From Myxococcota bacterium (lineage in GTDB: Bacteria > Myxococcota_A > UBA9160 > PR03): a stretch of DNA of 64,000 nucleotides. Location of the stretch: positions 27,781-91,780 of the forward strand of contig JASJBO010000001.1 of assembly GCA_030066475.1 (NCBI GenBank). Reading direction: 5' to 3'. Position numbers and translations under genes: made by a program. Every line of letters starts with the position of its first letter. Position 1 is the first letter of the stretch. Shown here one piece after another: positions 25,300 to 34,092 of this stretch. The notes beneath the pieces were generated by a model. It was given only the letters and a program-made list of their open reading frames with translations, made no database searches and was not told the DNA's origin.

Positions 25300-26408
25300 G
25301 GCGCCTCCTCCTCGGCCAGCGCGCGCGGGAACGAGCCCAGCACGCGGTGCGAGCTGGCGTTCTGGGCGGCGGCGTCGAGCGCCTTGGCGACGTCGTCGTC
25401 GCTGCGGTGCCCGTGCATGTCGAGGTAGAAGTGGTACTGCCAGTGCTTGCCGGGAATCGGCCGCGACTCGATCGCGGTCAGGTTGACGCCGTGGCGCGCG
25501 AACGGCTCGATCAGCTGGTGGAGCGCACCGGGACGGCTCTGCAGCGTGAACACCGCGCAGGTGCGGTCGCGCCCGCTCGGCGCCGGCTCGACCGAGCCGA
25601 TCAGCAGGAAGCGCGTGGTGTTGCCGCGGCGGTCCTCGATCGCGGCCGCGGCCCGGGCGAGCCCGTAGGTCTCGGCCGCGATGGCGCTCCCGATCGCGGC
25701 GACCGCGTCGTCCTCGGCTGCCAGCCGGGCGGCGCCCGCCGTGCTGGCCATCTCGACCCGCTCCACGCCCGGCAGGTGGGTCGAGAGCCAGCCGCGGCAC
25801 TGTGCCAGCGCCTGCGGGTGGGAGGCGACGCGTCGCACGTCCTCGAGCCGGCCGCTGCGCGAGAGCAGCTGGTGCGAGATCGGCAGCAGGATCTCGCCGC
25901 AGATCGCCACGCGGGTGCCGACCAGATTGTCGAGCGTCTCGGTCACCACGCCCTGGATGGTGTTCTCGACCGGCACCACGCCCAGGTCGGCACGGCCGCA
26001 CGCGACCCCCGCGAACACGTCCGAGATGGTCACGGCCGGCTCGAACGCGGCACAGCTGCCGCACTGCCGCCGCGCGGCCTGGTGCGCGTAGGTCCCTTCG
26101 GGGCCCAGGTACGCCACCCGCAGCTTGCGCTCGAGCGAGCGCGTGGCCGAGACGATCTCGCGGAAGACGGGCTCGACGCCCTCGGCCGGGAACGGCCCCG
26201 GGTTCGCCCCCTGCAGCGCCTCGATCAGATCCCGCTCGCGTGCGGCCGAGAGCACCGGGAGATCGGCTCGGGCCTTCAGCACGCCGACCTGCTGGACCAG
26301 CGCCGCACGCCGGTTGAGCGCCTCGAGCAGCTCGCGGTCGACTGCGTCGATCGCGCGGCGCAGCCGCTCGAGCTCGACGGAAGCCGCGTTGTCTCGGGAC
26401 TCACTCAT
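25296..26408 (-). CDS. pheA: Bifunctional chorismate mutase / prephenate dehydratase (P-protein)
   Basis: 370 aa with three domains in order. An AroQ chorismate mutase helix bundle (RRAIDAVDRELLEALNRRAALVQQVG, ~10-90) is followed by prephenate dehydratase (AYLGPEGTYAHQAA, VVPVENTIQGVVTETLDNL, GNTTRFLLIG; ~95-275). Last is an ACT domain with HGVNLTAIESRPIPGKHWQYHFYLD, whose ESRP motif binds phenylalanine for feedback inhibition. The ATG at 26408 is chosen; an in-frame GTG at 26423 would add five residues. It is the first gene of the ~17-kb minus-strand run. Confidence 0.95.
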   Translation of the reverse strand: MSESRDNAASVELERLRRAIDAVDRELLEALNRRAALVQQVGVLKARADLPVLSAARERDLIEALQGANPGPFPAEGVEPVFREIVSATRSLERKLRVAYLGPEGTYAHQAARRQCGSCAAFEPAVTISDVFAGVACGRADLGVVPVENTIQGVVTETLDNLVGTRVAICGEILLPISHQLLSRSGRLEDVRRVASHPQALAQCRGWLSTHLPGVERVEMASTAGAARLAAEDDAVAAIGSAIAAETYGLARAAAAIEDRRGNTTRFLLIGSVEPAPSGRDRTCAVFTLQSRPGALHQLIEPFARHGVNLTAIESRPIPGKHWQYHFYLDMHGHRSDDDVAKALDAAAQNASSHRVLGSFPRALAEEEAP

Positions 26409-26684
26409 CGGCGCCGGTGTCACCTGGGGCTTCGGGAGCGCTGGAACTCGGGGAAGGAGCTGCCGGGGGATTGGCTAACCCCTTGAAAAACCTCGCGCAC
26501 GATAGCCGACGCCCCTGCCCCCCGCAATCGGCGCGAGCCGAGATTCACTCGCTGGCGCAGGGGGTTACGCCGGCGGGCGCAGGTGGTCGGCGGCCCTGTG
26601 GAATCGTGAAGACCCCCATGGGGGCATCAAGACACAGCCGCCGGCGGTCGATGAGCAAGTCCTGCCTCGGAGTGCCCGCTGCCC

Positions 26685-28304
26685 ATGTCGGAATCGTGGC
26701 TCGTGTCACGCCGTCAGCCCCGCGACAGCCTCGCCACGAAGATCATCTTCTTCGTGTTCCTCTCGACCCTCGTCACGGCCCTGGGCGTGAGCTGGATCGC
26801 CGTCCACTCGACCTACGCCTTCCTCCGGGCGCAGCTGGAGCAGCGCTACCCCCAGGTCCTCGAGCGCAGCGCGACGCTGGTCGCCGACTGGCTGGACGAC
26901 GGCAGCCTGCGCGTGCGCGAGGTCGCCGAGCGGGTCGACCACCTGCTGGCGCCAGAGTCCGGCGCCGAGGCGGGGCCGCGCGCGGATGCAGTCGCGGCGC
27001 TGCTCGACGCGGCCGTCCGGCACTCCCGCCAGCTCGACTCGCTGGTCTGGCTCGGCCGCGACGGCACCCCCCTCGCCCGCGGCGGAGGCGCCGCAGCGCT
27101 CGACGCGGCGCGCGCCGCCCAGCTCGACATCGGACTGTCGATGGTGGGCGACCGCCTCGCGGCGCGCGAGCCGGTCGGCGCGCACGGCAGCCTCGTGGGC
27201 GTCTTCGCGACGTCCGGGATCGCCGCCCGCATCGGGCCCGACGCGCTCTCCGACGGGATCCACCTGATCGACCGCGACGGTCGTGTCGTGGTCGGGCCGG
27301 CCGGCGACTCGCGGCGGCGCTTCGAGCGCTTCCCCGGGCGGCTGCGCAGCCCGGACAACGAGGGCACCGCGATCGAGTTCGCGGCGAGCGATGGCCGCAG
27401 CGCGATCGGCGCCGCCCGCCCGCTCGGTGCGCTGGGCTGGACCCTGGTGGTGGCGCAGCCCTTCGACGTGGCGTTCGGACCGGTCTTCTCGGTGGTGAGC
27501 CGCGTGTTCGTGGTCGATCTCGCCATCGTGCTGCTGTTCAGCTTCCTGGCCTACAAGATCACCACCGCGATCGTGCGGCCGATCGAGGCGCTCTCCGACG
27601 GCGCGCGCCGCGTCTCCCAGGGTGACCTCGAGGTGGTGGTGGCCGAGACCGGCAGCCACGACGAGCTGGGGCTGCTGACGCGCACCTTCAACGACATGAC
27701 CCGGCGCCTGCGCAAGAACCGCGGCGAGATCGACGACCAGACGCGCCGGCTGCGCAACCAGAACCAGGAGCTGCAGCGGGCCAACGAGGTGCTCGAGCAG
27801 CTCTCGATCACCGATGGCCTCACCAAGCTCCACAACCACCGCTACTTCCAGGAGACGCTGACGCGGGAGATCAAGCGCGCCGGGCGCACCGGCGACCCGC
27901 TCTCGATGCTGCTGATCGACATCGACGACTTCAAGCGCTTCAACGACACCAACGGACACGCCGCGGGCGACGCCCTGCTGGTGCGGATCGCGCGCATCCT
28001 CAACGAGTCGGTGCGCGAGTCCGACGTGCTGGCCCGCTACGGTGGCGAGGAGTTCGTGGTGCTGGCCACGGGCACCGACCTGGACGGTGCGCTGTTCCTC
28101 GCCGAGAAGATCCGCACCGCCGTGGCCGAGACGGTCTATCCGCTCCAGGACTCGGACCGGACCGTGCGGCTCACCATCTCGATCGGGGTCGCCGAGTTCG
28201 CCGGCGACCGGCGCCACTTCTTCCACGAGGCCGACCGGGCGCTGTACCGCGCCAAGGCGGACGGCAAGAACTGCGTGGTGGCTGCTAGTTCGTCTAGCTG
28301 TTGA
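26685..28304 (+). CDS. Membrane diguanylate cyclase (extracellular sensor-HAMP-GGDEF)
   Basis: 539 aa. TM1 (~20-42), an extracytoplasmic sensor of ~220 residues that looks like a double Cache fold (DGIHLIDRDGRVVVGP, LGWTLVVAQP), TM2 (~268-290), HAMP (RPIEALSDGARRVSQGDLEVVV), a short coiled coil, then GGDEF. The active site reads RYGGEEFVVLA, a functional variant, and RESD five residues upstream is a complete inhibitory I-site (RxxD). It would make cyclic-di-GMP in response to an unknown periplasmic ligand with product inhibition. It stands alone, divergent from pheA. Confidence 0.93.
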   Translation: MSESWLVSRRQPRDSLATKIIFFVFLSTLVTALGVSWIAVHSTYAFLRAQLEQRYPQVLERSATLVADWLDDGSLRVREVAERVDHLLAPESGAEAGPRADAVAALLDAAVRHSRQLDSLVWLGRDGTPLARGGGAAALDAARAAQLDIGLSMVGDRLAAREPVGAHGSLVGVFATSGIAARIGPDALSDGIHLIDRDGRVVVGPAGDSRRRFERFPGRLRSPDNEGTAIEFAASDGRSAIGAARPLGALGWTLVVAQPFDVAFGPVFSVVSRVFVVDLAIVLLFSFLAYKITTAIVRPIEALSDGARRVSQGDLEVVVAETGSHDELGLLTRTFNDMTRRLRKNRGEIDDQTRRLRNQNQELQRANEVLEQLSITDGLTKLHNHRYFQETLTREIKRAGRTGDPLSMLLIDIDDFKRFNDTNGHAAGDALLVRIARILNESVRESDVLARYGGEEFVVLATGTDLDGALFLAEKIRTAVAETVYPLQDSDRTVRLTISIGVAEFAGDRRHFFHEADRALYRAKADGKNCVVAASSSSC

Positions 28305-28399
28305 CTTCGTTCGGCTTCGCCTCACTGCGCGCGCCCTGCGGGCGCTTGCGGGGTGGGGGGCGATGCGCGGAGTGGTGGCTTCTCGGTTACTTTGGAGCC

Positions 28400-29062
28400 A
28401 TGACGCGGGTGATCGGCCTGACCGGGGGGATCGGGACGGGGAAGAGCACGGTGGCGCAGATGCTCGTCGAGCTCGGGGCCGCGCTCGTCGACGCCGACGC
28501 CATCGTGCACGAGCTGCAGGCACCCGGGTCGCCCGCGCTGGACGAGATCGCGGCCGCGTTCGGGCCGGAGCTGATCGGCGCCGACGGCGCGCTGGACCGA
28601 GAGGCGCTCGGGGCGATCGTGTTCCGCGATCCGGAGGCGCGGGGGAAGCTCCAGCAGATCATCCACCCGAAGGTGGGCGTCGAGATGGCGCGGCGGCTCG
28701 AGGCGGCGCGCGCGGCGGACGTGCCGCTGGTGGTGCTCGACATCCCGCTGCTGTTCGAGGGGCGACTCTCGGGGCGCGGGCGCGCCTCGGCCCTGCCCTT
28801 CGAGGCGACCGTGCTGGTGTACACGCCGCGCGAGCTGCAGATCGAGCGCACCGTGGCGCGCGACGGCTGTGCGCGCGCCGAGGCCGAGCGCCGCCTCGCG
28901 GCCCAGGTGCCGATCGACGAGAAGCGCGCGCTGGCCGACCACGTGATCGACAACTCCGGGACGCGCGAGGAGACCGCGCGCCAGGTGCGCGCGCTCTACG
29001 AGCGGCTGGTCAGCCCGGCGGCGCCAGCGCCGGACCCGGCAACGCCACCTGACGCACCTTGA
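28400..29062 (+). CDS. coaE: Dephospho-CoA kinase
   Basis: 220 aa with Walker A GLTGGIGTGKSTV at the N-terminus, DADAIVHEL, the lid region and VVLDIPLLFEGRL, VDEKRALADHVIDNSGTREET, all CoaE signatures. It phosphorylates dephospho-CoA at the last step of CoA synthesis. The last 53 bp overlap the 3' end of the convergent dCMP deaminase gene. The preceding gap (28305-28399) holds a GCGCCC-TGC-GGGCGC hairpin but no U-tract. Confidence 0.94.
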   Translation: MTRVIGLTGGIGTGKSTVAQMLVELGAALVDADAIVHELQAPGSPALDEIAAAFGPELIGADGALDREALGAIVFRDPEARGKLQQIIHPKVGVEMARRLEAARAADVPLVVLDIPLLFEGRLSGRGRASALPFEATVLVYTPRELQIERTVARDGCARAEAERRLAAQVPIDEKRALADHVIDNSGTREETARQVRALYERLVSPAAPAPDPATPPDAP

Positions 29063-30035
29063 CGCCGGCCTCGCGCAGCAGCGCCAGCGAGACGTCGTCG
29101 AGGTTGTAGGCGGCGTTGTAGATCACCTCCGAGATGCCGGCGTTGATGATGAGCTTGGTGCAGTAGGTGCACGGGAAGAACGTGGTGTAGATCACGCCGT
29201 CCCGCACCGACACGCCGTGGTAGGCGGCCTGTACGATGGCGTTCTCCTCGCCGTGCGAGCACAGGCACTCGTCGAGCCGGGTGCCGGCCTCCGCGAACGC
29301 GTTGCAGCGCGGGCAGCCGCCCTCGTTGCAGTTGCGCACGCCGCGGGGCGTGCCGTTGTAGCCGGTCGAGATCAGCCGCCGGTCGCGCTGGATGATGGCG
29401 CCGACCTTGCGCTTCACGCAGTTGCTGCGCGAGGCGACCACCCGCGCCACCGACAGGAAGTACTCGTCCCAGCTCGGGCGTTCGAAGGCGAGCGAGCTCT
29501 CGAGCAGCTCCTGCACCTGCGCGCGCAGCGCCTCGAGCGTGCCGTCGTTGCGCAGCCGGAAGTCCGCCAGCTCGGCCACCGCGTCGAGCTGCTGGCCGGC
29601 GGGATCGTCGCCGCCGCGCTCACGGCCCTCGAGCCGCTGCAGGTCCTGCTCGGTGGTCGGGTCGCCCGGGCGTCCGCGCGCGCGCAGGCGCTCGAAGCGC
29701 ACGCCGGGATCGGCATCGACCCAGACCATGCGGAAGCGCGAGCCCATCGCGCGCAGCGCCTCGACCTCGGCGGGATGCCGGATCGAGTCGACCACGTAGT
29801 TGCGGTCGGCCTGCAGCCGCTGGCGCAGCCGCTCGGCCAGCACGCCCGGCCCGTGGCGGGCGCGCAGCTCGTTGCCGGTCTCGAGCATCCGCTCGCGCGT
29901 CTCCTCGACGCCGCGGCTGGCGAGCTCGTCGCGCAGAACGTCGGAGAGCGACAGCCCGTAGAAGCTGCGCGCGCGCAGGTACTCGACGACCTCGCTCTTG
30001 CCGGCCGCGTAGGGTCCCGAGACGCCGAGGATCAT
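29010..30035 (-). CDS. P-loop kinase-like / deoxycytidylate deaminase fusion protein
   Basis: 341 aa. Residues 1-~150 form a P-loop domain like dephospho-CoA or nucleoside kinases, with GVSGPYAAGKSEVVEYL (Walker A) and NYVVDSIRHPAEVEALR. Residues ~175-341 form a cytidine/dCMP deaminase: CNEGGCPRC, CSHGEENAI with His261 and the proton-shuttle Glu263, and the zinc pair Cys289 and Cys292 in PCTYC. It would convert dCMP to dUMP. A P-loop plus DCD layout is known in some housekeeping dCMP deaminases (fungi and others) and in AvcD/DcdV anti-phage deaminases. No toxin-antitoxin RNA space exists upstream, since only 57 bp separate it from the divergent epimerase. Confidence 0.85.
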   Translation of the reverse strand: MILGVSGPYAAGKSEVVEYLRARSFYGLSLSDVLRDELASRGVEETRERMLETGNELRARHGPGVLAERLRQRLQADRNYVVDSIRHPAEVEALRAMGSRFRMVWVDADPGVRFERLRARGRPGDPTTEQDLQRLEGRERGGDDPAGQQLDAVAELADFRLRNDGTLEALRAQVQELLESSLAFERPSWDEYFLSVARVVASRSNCVKRKVGAIIQRDRRLISTGYNGTPRGVRNCNEGGCPRCNAFAEAGTRLDECLCSHGEENAIVQAAYHGVSVRDGVIYTTFFPCTYCTKLIINAGISEVIYNAAYNLDDVSLALLREAGVKVRQVALPGPALAPPG

Positions 30036-30092
30036 GCCGCCCCCTCGTGGGCGCTGTAGCACACGAGCCGAGCGTCTGGCAGCCTGCCGGGC

Positions 30093-30980
30093 GTGCGGGT
30101 CTGGATGACGGGCGCAGCGGGCTTCGTGGGCGGCTGGCTCGGCGCGCGCCTCGAGCGCGACGGGGCCGCGTTGCTGCGCAACGACATCGAGCTGGACGTC
30201 TGCGATGCGAAGGGCATCGAGGCGTCGCTCGCGGCGGCCCGGCCCGACGCCGTCGTGCACCTCGCGGCGCGGGCCTCGGTGGCGGACTCCTTCGGAGATG
30301 CCGCCGGCACGGCGCGCGTCAACTACCTCGGCAGTGCCGTGCTGCTTCGAGCCGTCTCGCGGCGCGCACCGCGCGCGCGGGTGCTGCTGGTGAGCTCCGG
30401 CGAGATCTACGGCGACGGCCCGGAGCCGTTCGGCGAGGACGCCCCGCTGCGGCCGGACTCGCCGTACGCGCGCACCAAGGCCGCGGCCGACCTGCTGGCT
30501 GCGGCGTGGCGAGCGCGGGGCCTCGACGTGGTGGTGGCGCGCCCGTTCAGCCACACCGGCCCGGGCCAGGGCGAGGTGGCCGCCGCGCCGAGCTTCGCGC
30601 GGCAGATCGCCGAGATCGCGGCCGGCGCGCGGGACCCCACGATGCGCGTGGGCAACCTCGACTCGGTGCGCGACCTGCTCGACGTGGCCGACGTGGTGGA
30701 CGCCTACGCGGCGCTCCTCGACCCGCGGGTCCCCGCCGGCGTCTACAACGTCGCGAGCGGGGTCGGCGTCCCGGTGCGGCGCTTCGTCGAGATCCTGGCT
30801 GCGCACGCCGGCGTGGAGCCGGTGCTGGAGGTCGACCCGGAGCGCTGGCGTCCCACCGGGCGCTCGGTCGGCGATGCCTCGCGCCTGCGGGCCGCCACCG
30901 GCTGGCGCCCCGAGCACCGGCTCGAGGAGACGCTGGGACGGCTCTACGAGCACTGGCGCGGACGGCTCAGCGCATCGTGA
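30093..30980 (+). CDS. NAD-dependent sugar-nucleotide epimerase/reductase (extended SDR)
   Basis: 295 aa. An N-terminal Rossmann fold with MTGAAGFVGGWLG, VVHLAARASVADSF, catalytic VSSGEIYG and YARTK (Tyr-x-x-x-Lys), RPFSHTGPGQ, and a C-terminal substrate domain with DLLDVADVVDAYAALL and VYNVASG. The pattern is closest to GDP-6-deoxy-4-keto-mannose reductase (RMD) and GDP-mannose 4,6-dehydratase relatives, so a role in deoxysugar synthesis for surface polysaccharide is likely. The exact substrate is not determined. The GTG start is 57 bp from the divergent deaminase; its 3' end overlaps prmA by 14 bp. Confidence 0.85.
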   Translation: MRVWMTGAAGFVGGWLGARLERDGAALLRNDIELDVCDAKGIEASLAAARPDAVVHLAARASVADSFGDAAGTARVNYLGSAVLLRAVSRRAPRARVLLVSSGEIYGDGPEPFGEDAPLRPDSPYARTKAAADLLAAAWRARGLDVVVARPFSHTGPGQGEVAAAPSFARQIAEIAAGARDPTMRVGNLDSVRDLLDVADVVDAYAALLDPRVPAGVYNVASGVGVPVRRFVEILAAHAGVEPVLEVDPERWRPTGRSVGDASRLRAATGWRPEHRLEETLGRLYEHWRGRLSAS

Positions 30981-31836
30981 GCAGCCCGAGCCAGCTGTCT
31001 CCGCCGGCGTCCCGGGTCCGGGACGCGGCGACGCGGAAGCCCCGGTCGGCGAGCGCTCGCTCGACGCCCGCGCGCTCCGTCGCGAGCAGGCCGGCCAGCA
31101 CGAGCGCCCCGCCGGACGCCACCCGTCCGGTGATCGCCGCCAGCTCCGGCTCGAGCTCGCGCCGGAGCAGGTTCGCCGCCACCAGCTCGAAGCCGCGCCC
31201 CGCCAGCGCGGCGACGGGGCCGAGCAGGACCTCGAGCCGATCGCCGAGGCCGTTGCGCCGGGCGTTCTCGGCCGCCTCGCGCGGCGCCAGCGGGTCGAGG
31301 TCGAGCGCCACCGCCCGCTCGGCCCCGAGGCGCAGCGCCGCCAGGGCGAGCACGCCGCTGCCGCAGCCGACGTCGAGCATCCGGCCGCCGGGTCGCGCGG
31401 CCAGCCGTTGGTCGATCAGCTCGAGCGCGAGCCAGGTCGAGGCGTGGGCGCCGGTCCCGAACGCCTGGCGCGGCTCGATCACCACCTCGTCCTGGCCGTC
31501 GGCCAGCGGGTGCGACGCGAACGGGGGACGCACCACCAGGCGCGACGAGATCTCGAGCGGCGCGAGCTCGCGCTTCCAGGCCTCGGACCAGTCGGCCTCC
31601 GGCACGGGCTCGGGCGGCGCCACCGCGTCGGGTCCCGCGATCGCGCGCGCCGCGGCCGCGACGGCGTCGCCGAGCGGTGTCGGGACGTAGACGATGAGCG
31701 ACACCGCGTCGCCCGCCTCGCGCTCCTCGAGCCCGCTGGCACCCGCCTCCCAGACCTCGGCCAGCACGCGCTCGGCGCGCGCGCGCGCGACCCGCACCCG
31801 GACCCGGACGTGGTCGCTGCTGGTCGCCTTCGCCAT
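30967..31836 (-). CDS. prmA: Ribosomal protein L11 methyltransferase
   Basis: 289 aa. The N-terminal L11-binding domain (~1-110) is followed by the SAM domain with FGTGAHASTWLALELI, LDVGCGSGVLALAALRLGA (motif I) and VAANLLRREL, where PrmA enzymes typically read NIL. It trimethylates L11, a non-essential modification. The ATG at 31836 sits on CATG shared with an in-frame ATG of the divergent aminopeptidase. The protein's first residues are antisense to that gene's signal-peptide region, so the promoters and 5' ends of the two genes overlap. Confidence 0.92.
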   Translation of the reverse strand: MAKATSSDHVRVRVRVARARAERVLAEVWEAGASGLEEREAGDAVSLIVYVPTPLGDAVAAAARAIAGPDAVAPPEPVPEADWSEAWKRELAPLEISSRLVVRPPFASHPLADGQDEVVIEPRQAFGTGAHASTWLALELIDQRLAARPGGRMLDVGCGSGVLALAALRLGAERAVALDLDPLAPREAAENARRNGLGDRLEVLLGPVAALAGRGFELVAANLLRRELEPELAAITGRVASGGALVLAGLLATERAGVERALADRGFRVAASRTRDAGGDSWLGLLTMR

Positions 31837-32806
31837 GACGGCCCTCCCCGGCTGCTACTACGCCCACCTCGCCGACGGCCAGGCGCGCCTGCTCTGGGCC
31901 CGCCGGCCCGTCGCGGACGTGCTCGAGGATCCCGACGCGGAGCCCGCCCTGCGCGACGCGCTCGCCCTGGTCGAGGCCGCGCGCCTGTTCGCCGCCGAGC
32001 TGGGCCTGGAGGTGGGCGACCAATATACGTCGTTCGCCGAGTGGCCGGGCGACCGGGTCGTGACGTCGGTCGTGGCGACCCGGCCGGGCGAGATCGAGGC
32101 GGCGGGCTTCCGCTTCCCGATCGTGGGGCGGGTGCCCTACAAGGGCTTCTTCGACCCGGCGCGCGCCGAGGCCGAGGCGGAGCGTCTGCGCGCGAAGGGC
32201 CTCGACGTCTGTGTCGTGCCGGTGGCGGCGTACTCGACGCTCGGCTGGTTCTCCGATCCGCTGACCGGCCCGATGCTGCGCGGCGGCGACGGCGAGCTGG
32301 TCGAGACGGTGATCCACGAGCTGGTGCACGCCACCGTCTTCGTCGAGAGCGCGGCCGACTTCAACGAGGGCGTCGCCACCTTCGTGGGGCAGGAGGGAGC
32401 GGTCCGCTTCTTCGCGGCCCGCGACGGCGAGGTGGCGGCCGCGGCCGAGCGCCAGCGGATCAGCGAGGATCGGCTGGTCGCGGCCGAGCTGGCCCGGCTG
32501 CGCACGGCCGTCGGCGAGCTGTACGAGGAGCCCGCCGGCGCGGCGCGCGATGCGCGGCGCGGCGAGCTGGAAGCCGATGCGCGGGCGCGCCTGGCGGCGC
32601 TTCCGCTGCAGCACCACGACGCCGAGCGGCTGGCCGAGGGCGTGCGCCTCAACGACGCCTGCCTCGCCCTGGCCGGAACCTATCAGGCCGATCTCGAGGC
32701 CATGGCGGTGCGCCTCGAAGCCGCCGACGGCGACCTCTCCCGGTTCGTCGCCGCGGTGCGGGCCGCCGCCGAGGCGCCCGACCCGCGCGCGGCGCTGCTG
32801 GAGTAG
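31694..32806 (+). CDS. Lipoprotein aminopeptidase (PF10023-type zinc peptidase)
   Basis: The mature part carries TVIHELVHATVF (HExxH zinc site) and ADFNEGVATFVG, the downstream Glu ligand, as in the predicted aminopeptidase family PF10023. A lipobox (ALPGC) ends a hydrophobic stretch LLVAFAMTALPGC, and YYAHLADGQARLLW follows as in family members. The hydrophobic stretch must be translated for export, but the only in-frame starts are ATG 31694, which overlaps prmA antisense by ~140 bp, and ATG 31835, which is too late to give a signal. I use 31694, length 370 aa, with low confidence in the exact start. Confidence 0.8.
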   Translation: MSDTASPASRSSSPLAPASQTSASTRSARARATRTRTRTWSLLVAFAMTALPGCYYAHLADGQARLLWARRPVADVLEDPDAEPALRDALALVEAARLFAAELGLEVGDQYTSFAEWPGDRVVTSVVATRPGEIEAAGFRFPIVGRVPYKGFFDPARAEAEAERLRAKGLDVCVVPVAAYSTLGWFSDPLTGPMLRGGDGELVETVIHELVHATVFVESAADFNEGVATFVGQEGAVRFFAARDGEVAAAAERQRISEDRLVAAELARLRTAVGELYEEPAGAARDARRGELEADARARLAALPLQHHDAERLAEGVRLNDACLALAGTYQADLEAMAVRLEAADGDLSRFVAAVRAAAEAPDPRAALLE

Positions 32807-32833
32807 CCGAGCGCCACCGCGGCGACCGGCGGA

Positions 32834-34090
32834 TCAGGCGGTCGGAGGCGAGCCGAACACCTGCTCCGGGCCGGGGCCGATCTTCGCACCGATCGAGTCC
32901 ACGAGCGCGGGGTCGAAGCCGAAGAAGTCGCGCGCGTTCGTCCCGAGGATCTTCCGCGTCTCGTCCTCGGGCACGTCCGCGAAGGTCGCCCGCAGGGCGT
33001 CGAGCGTGTTGGGCCAGGTGCCCTCGAGGTGCGGGTAGTCCGAGCCCCACATGTACTTGTCGACGCCGATCCGATGGCGGTCGGCCGCCTCGTGGGCGGG
33101 CAGGAACGAGGCCCCGAGCCAGCACTGGCGCTGGAAGTACTCGGTGGGTCGCAGCGAGAGCTGCGCGGTGAAGTGCTGGAAGAACGGCAGATCGGCCTTG
33201 AACTCGAGCACGCGCAGCGTCTCGAGGATCCACGAGCACCCGGTCTCGGTCAGCACGAAGCGCAAGTCCGGGTAGCGCTCGAAGACGCCGGACCAGACCA
33301 GCGCCGCGAACGGGCGGTGCGCCCACATGTCCACCTCGGTGATGTACATGGCCGTGGCCGCCGGCACGTCGCCGTAGTCGGGGGACCAGCCGGAGTGGGA
33401 GTGCACGGGCATGCCCAGCTCGGCGCAGGCCGCCCACAGCGGCTCGTAGCGCGGGTGGTGGTAGAAGGGGTGCGGGCCGGTCGAGGTCGGCAGCAGGACG
33501 CCGCCCCACAGGCCCCTCTCGCGGGCGGCCCGCACCTCGCGGACGCTCACCTCGATGTCGTCGACGTTGATCAGCGCCACGCCCGCGTGTCGGCCGGGGT
33601 TGGCGGCGCACAGGTCGGCGAGGAAGCGGTTGTAGGCGCGGATCCCGGCCAGGTTCTGCTCGGGGTCGATCGGCACGCGGTACTGCATCAGGCCGGCGCC
33701 GAAGGGCGCCATCTGCGGGAAGATCACCTCTCCCGCGACGCCGTCGGCCTCGAGCTCCTGCAGGCGGGTCGCCGCGTCCCACTCGCCCTTGCGCGGCGCG
33801 AGCACCCCGCCCTCCTCGTTCAGCATCGCCAGCAGTGCGTCGCGCTCCTCGCCGAGCACCTTCTGGCCCGCCAGGCGCACCCGGCTGAAGCCCTCGTCGC
33901 CCGCCTTCTCGGCGTAGTCGTCGAGGGCGTCCTGGTCGAAGAAGGTGCCGGCGCGGCTGGCCATCTCTCTCGCGAAAGCCACCCACCAGCGGTCGGCGGC
34001 GTCGCGGTGGCGTTCCGGCAGGTACTCGCGGTAGGTCGCGGGCATCGCGCCGGCGTGGCAGTCGGAGCTGATCAGGAGCAGGTTCGACAC
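32834..34090 (-). CDS. Metal-dependent amidohydrolase (amidohydro_2, PF04909 type) A
   Basis: 418 aa TIM-barrel hydrolase. The N-terminal ISSDCHAGAMP supplies the first metal or catalytic Asp/His region. MPVHSHSGWSPDY (His pair), FVLTETGCSW and the C-terminal MWGSDYPHLEGTWPN (Asp) follow, in PF04909 order. Family members are decarboxylases or hydrolases of aromatic, terpenoid and related ring compounds; the substrate is not predictable. The GTG start lies 2 nt after the SDR stop, so both are one transcript. It is similar in layout to the second amidohydrolase at 35703, which suggests an old duplication. Confidence 0.85.
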   Translation of the reverse strand: MSNLLLISSDCHAGAMPATYREYLPERHRDAADRWWVAFAREMASRAGTFFDQDALDDYAEKAGDEGFSRVRLAGQKVLGEERDALLAMLNEEGGVLAPRKGEWDAATRLQELEADGVAGEVIFPQMAPFGAGLMQYRVPIDPEQNLAGIRAYNRFLADLCAANPGRHAGVALINVDDIEVSVREVRAARERGLWGGVLLPTSTGPHPFYHHPRYEPLWAACAELGMPVHSHSGWSPDYGDVPAATAMYITEVDMWAHRPFAALVWSGVFERYPDLRFVLTETGCSWILETLRVLEFKADLPFFQHFTAQLSLRPTEYFQRQCWLGASFLPAHEAADRHRIGVDKYMWGSDYPHLEGTWPNTLDALRATFADVPEDETRKILGTNARDFFGFDPALVDSIGAKIGPGPEQVFGSPPTA

Positions 34091-34092
34091 GG

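Noticed and set aside
26613..26624. CCCCCATGGGGG palindrome before the diguanylate cyclase
   Set aside because: A perfect 12-bp palindrome, but made only of C and G runs in a GC-rich spacer and without flanking promoter features.
28330..28350. GCGCCC-TGC-GGGCGC hairpin between the diguanylate cyclase and coaE
   Set aside because: No T-tract follows, and similar hairpins are common at this GC content.
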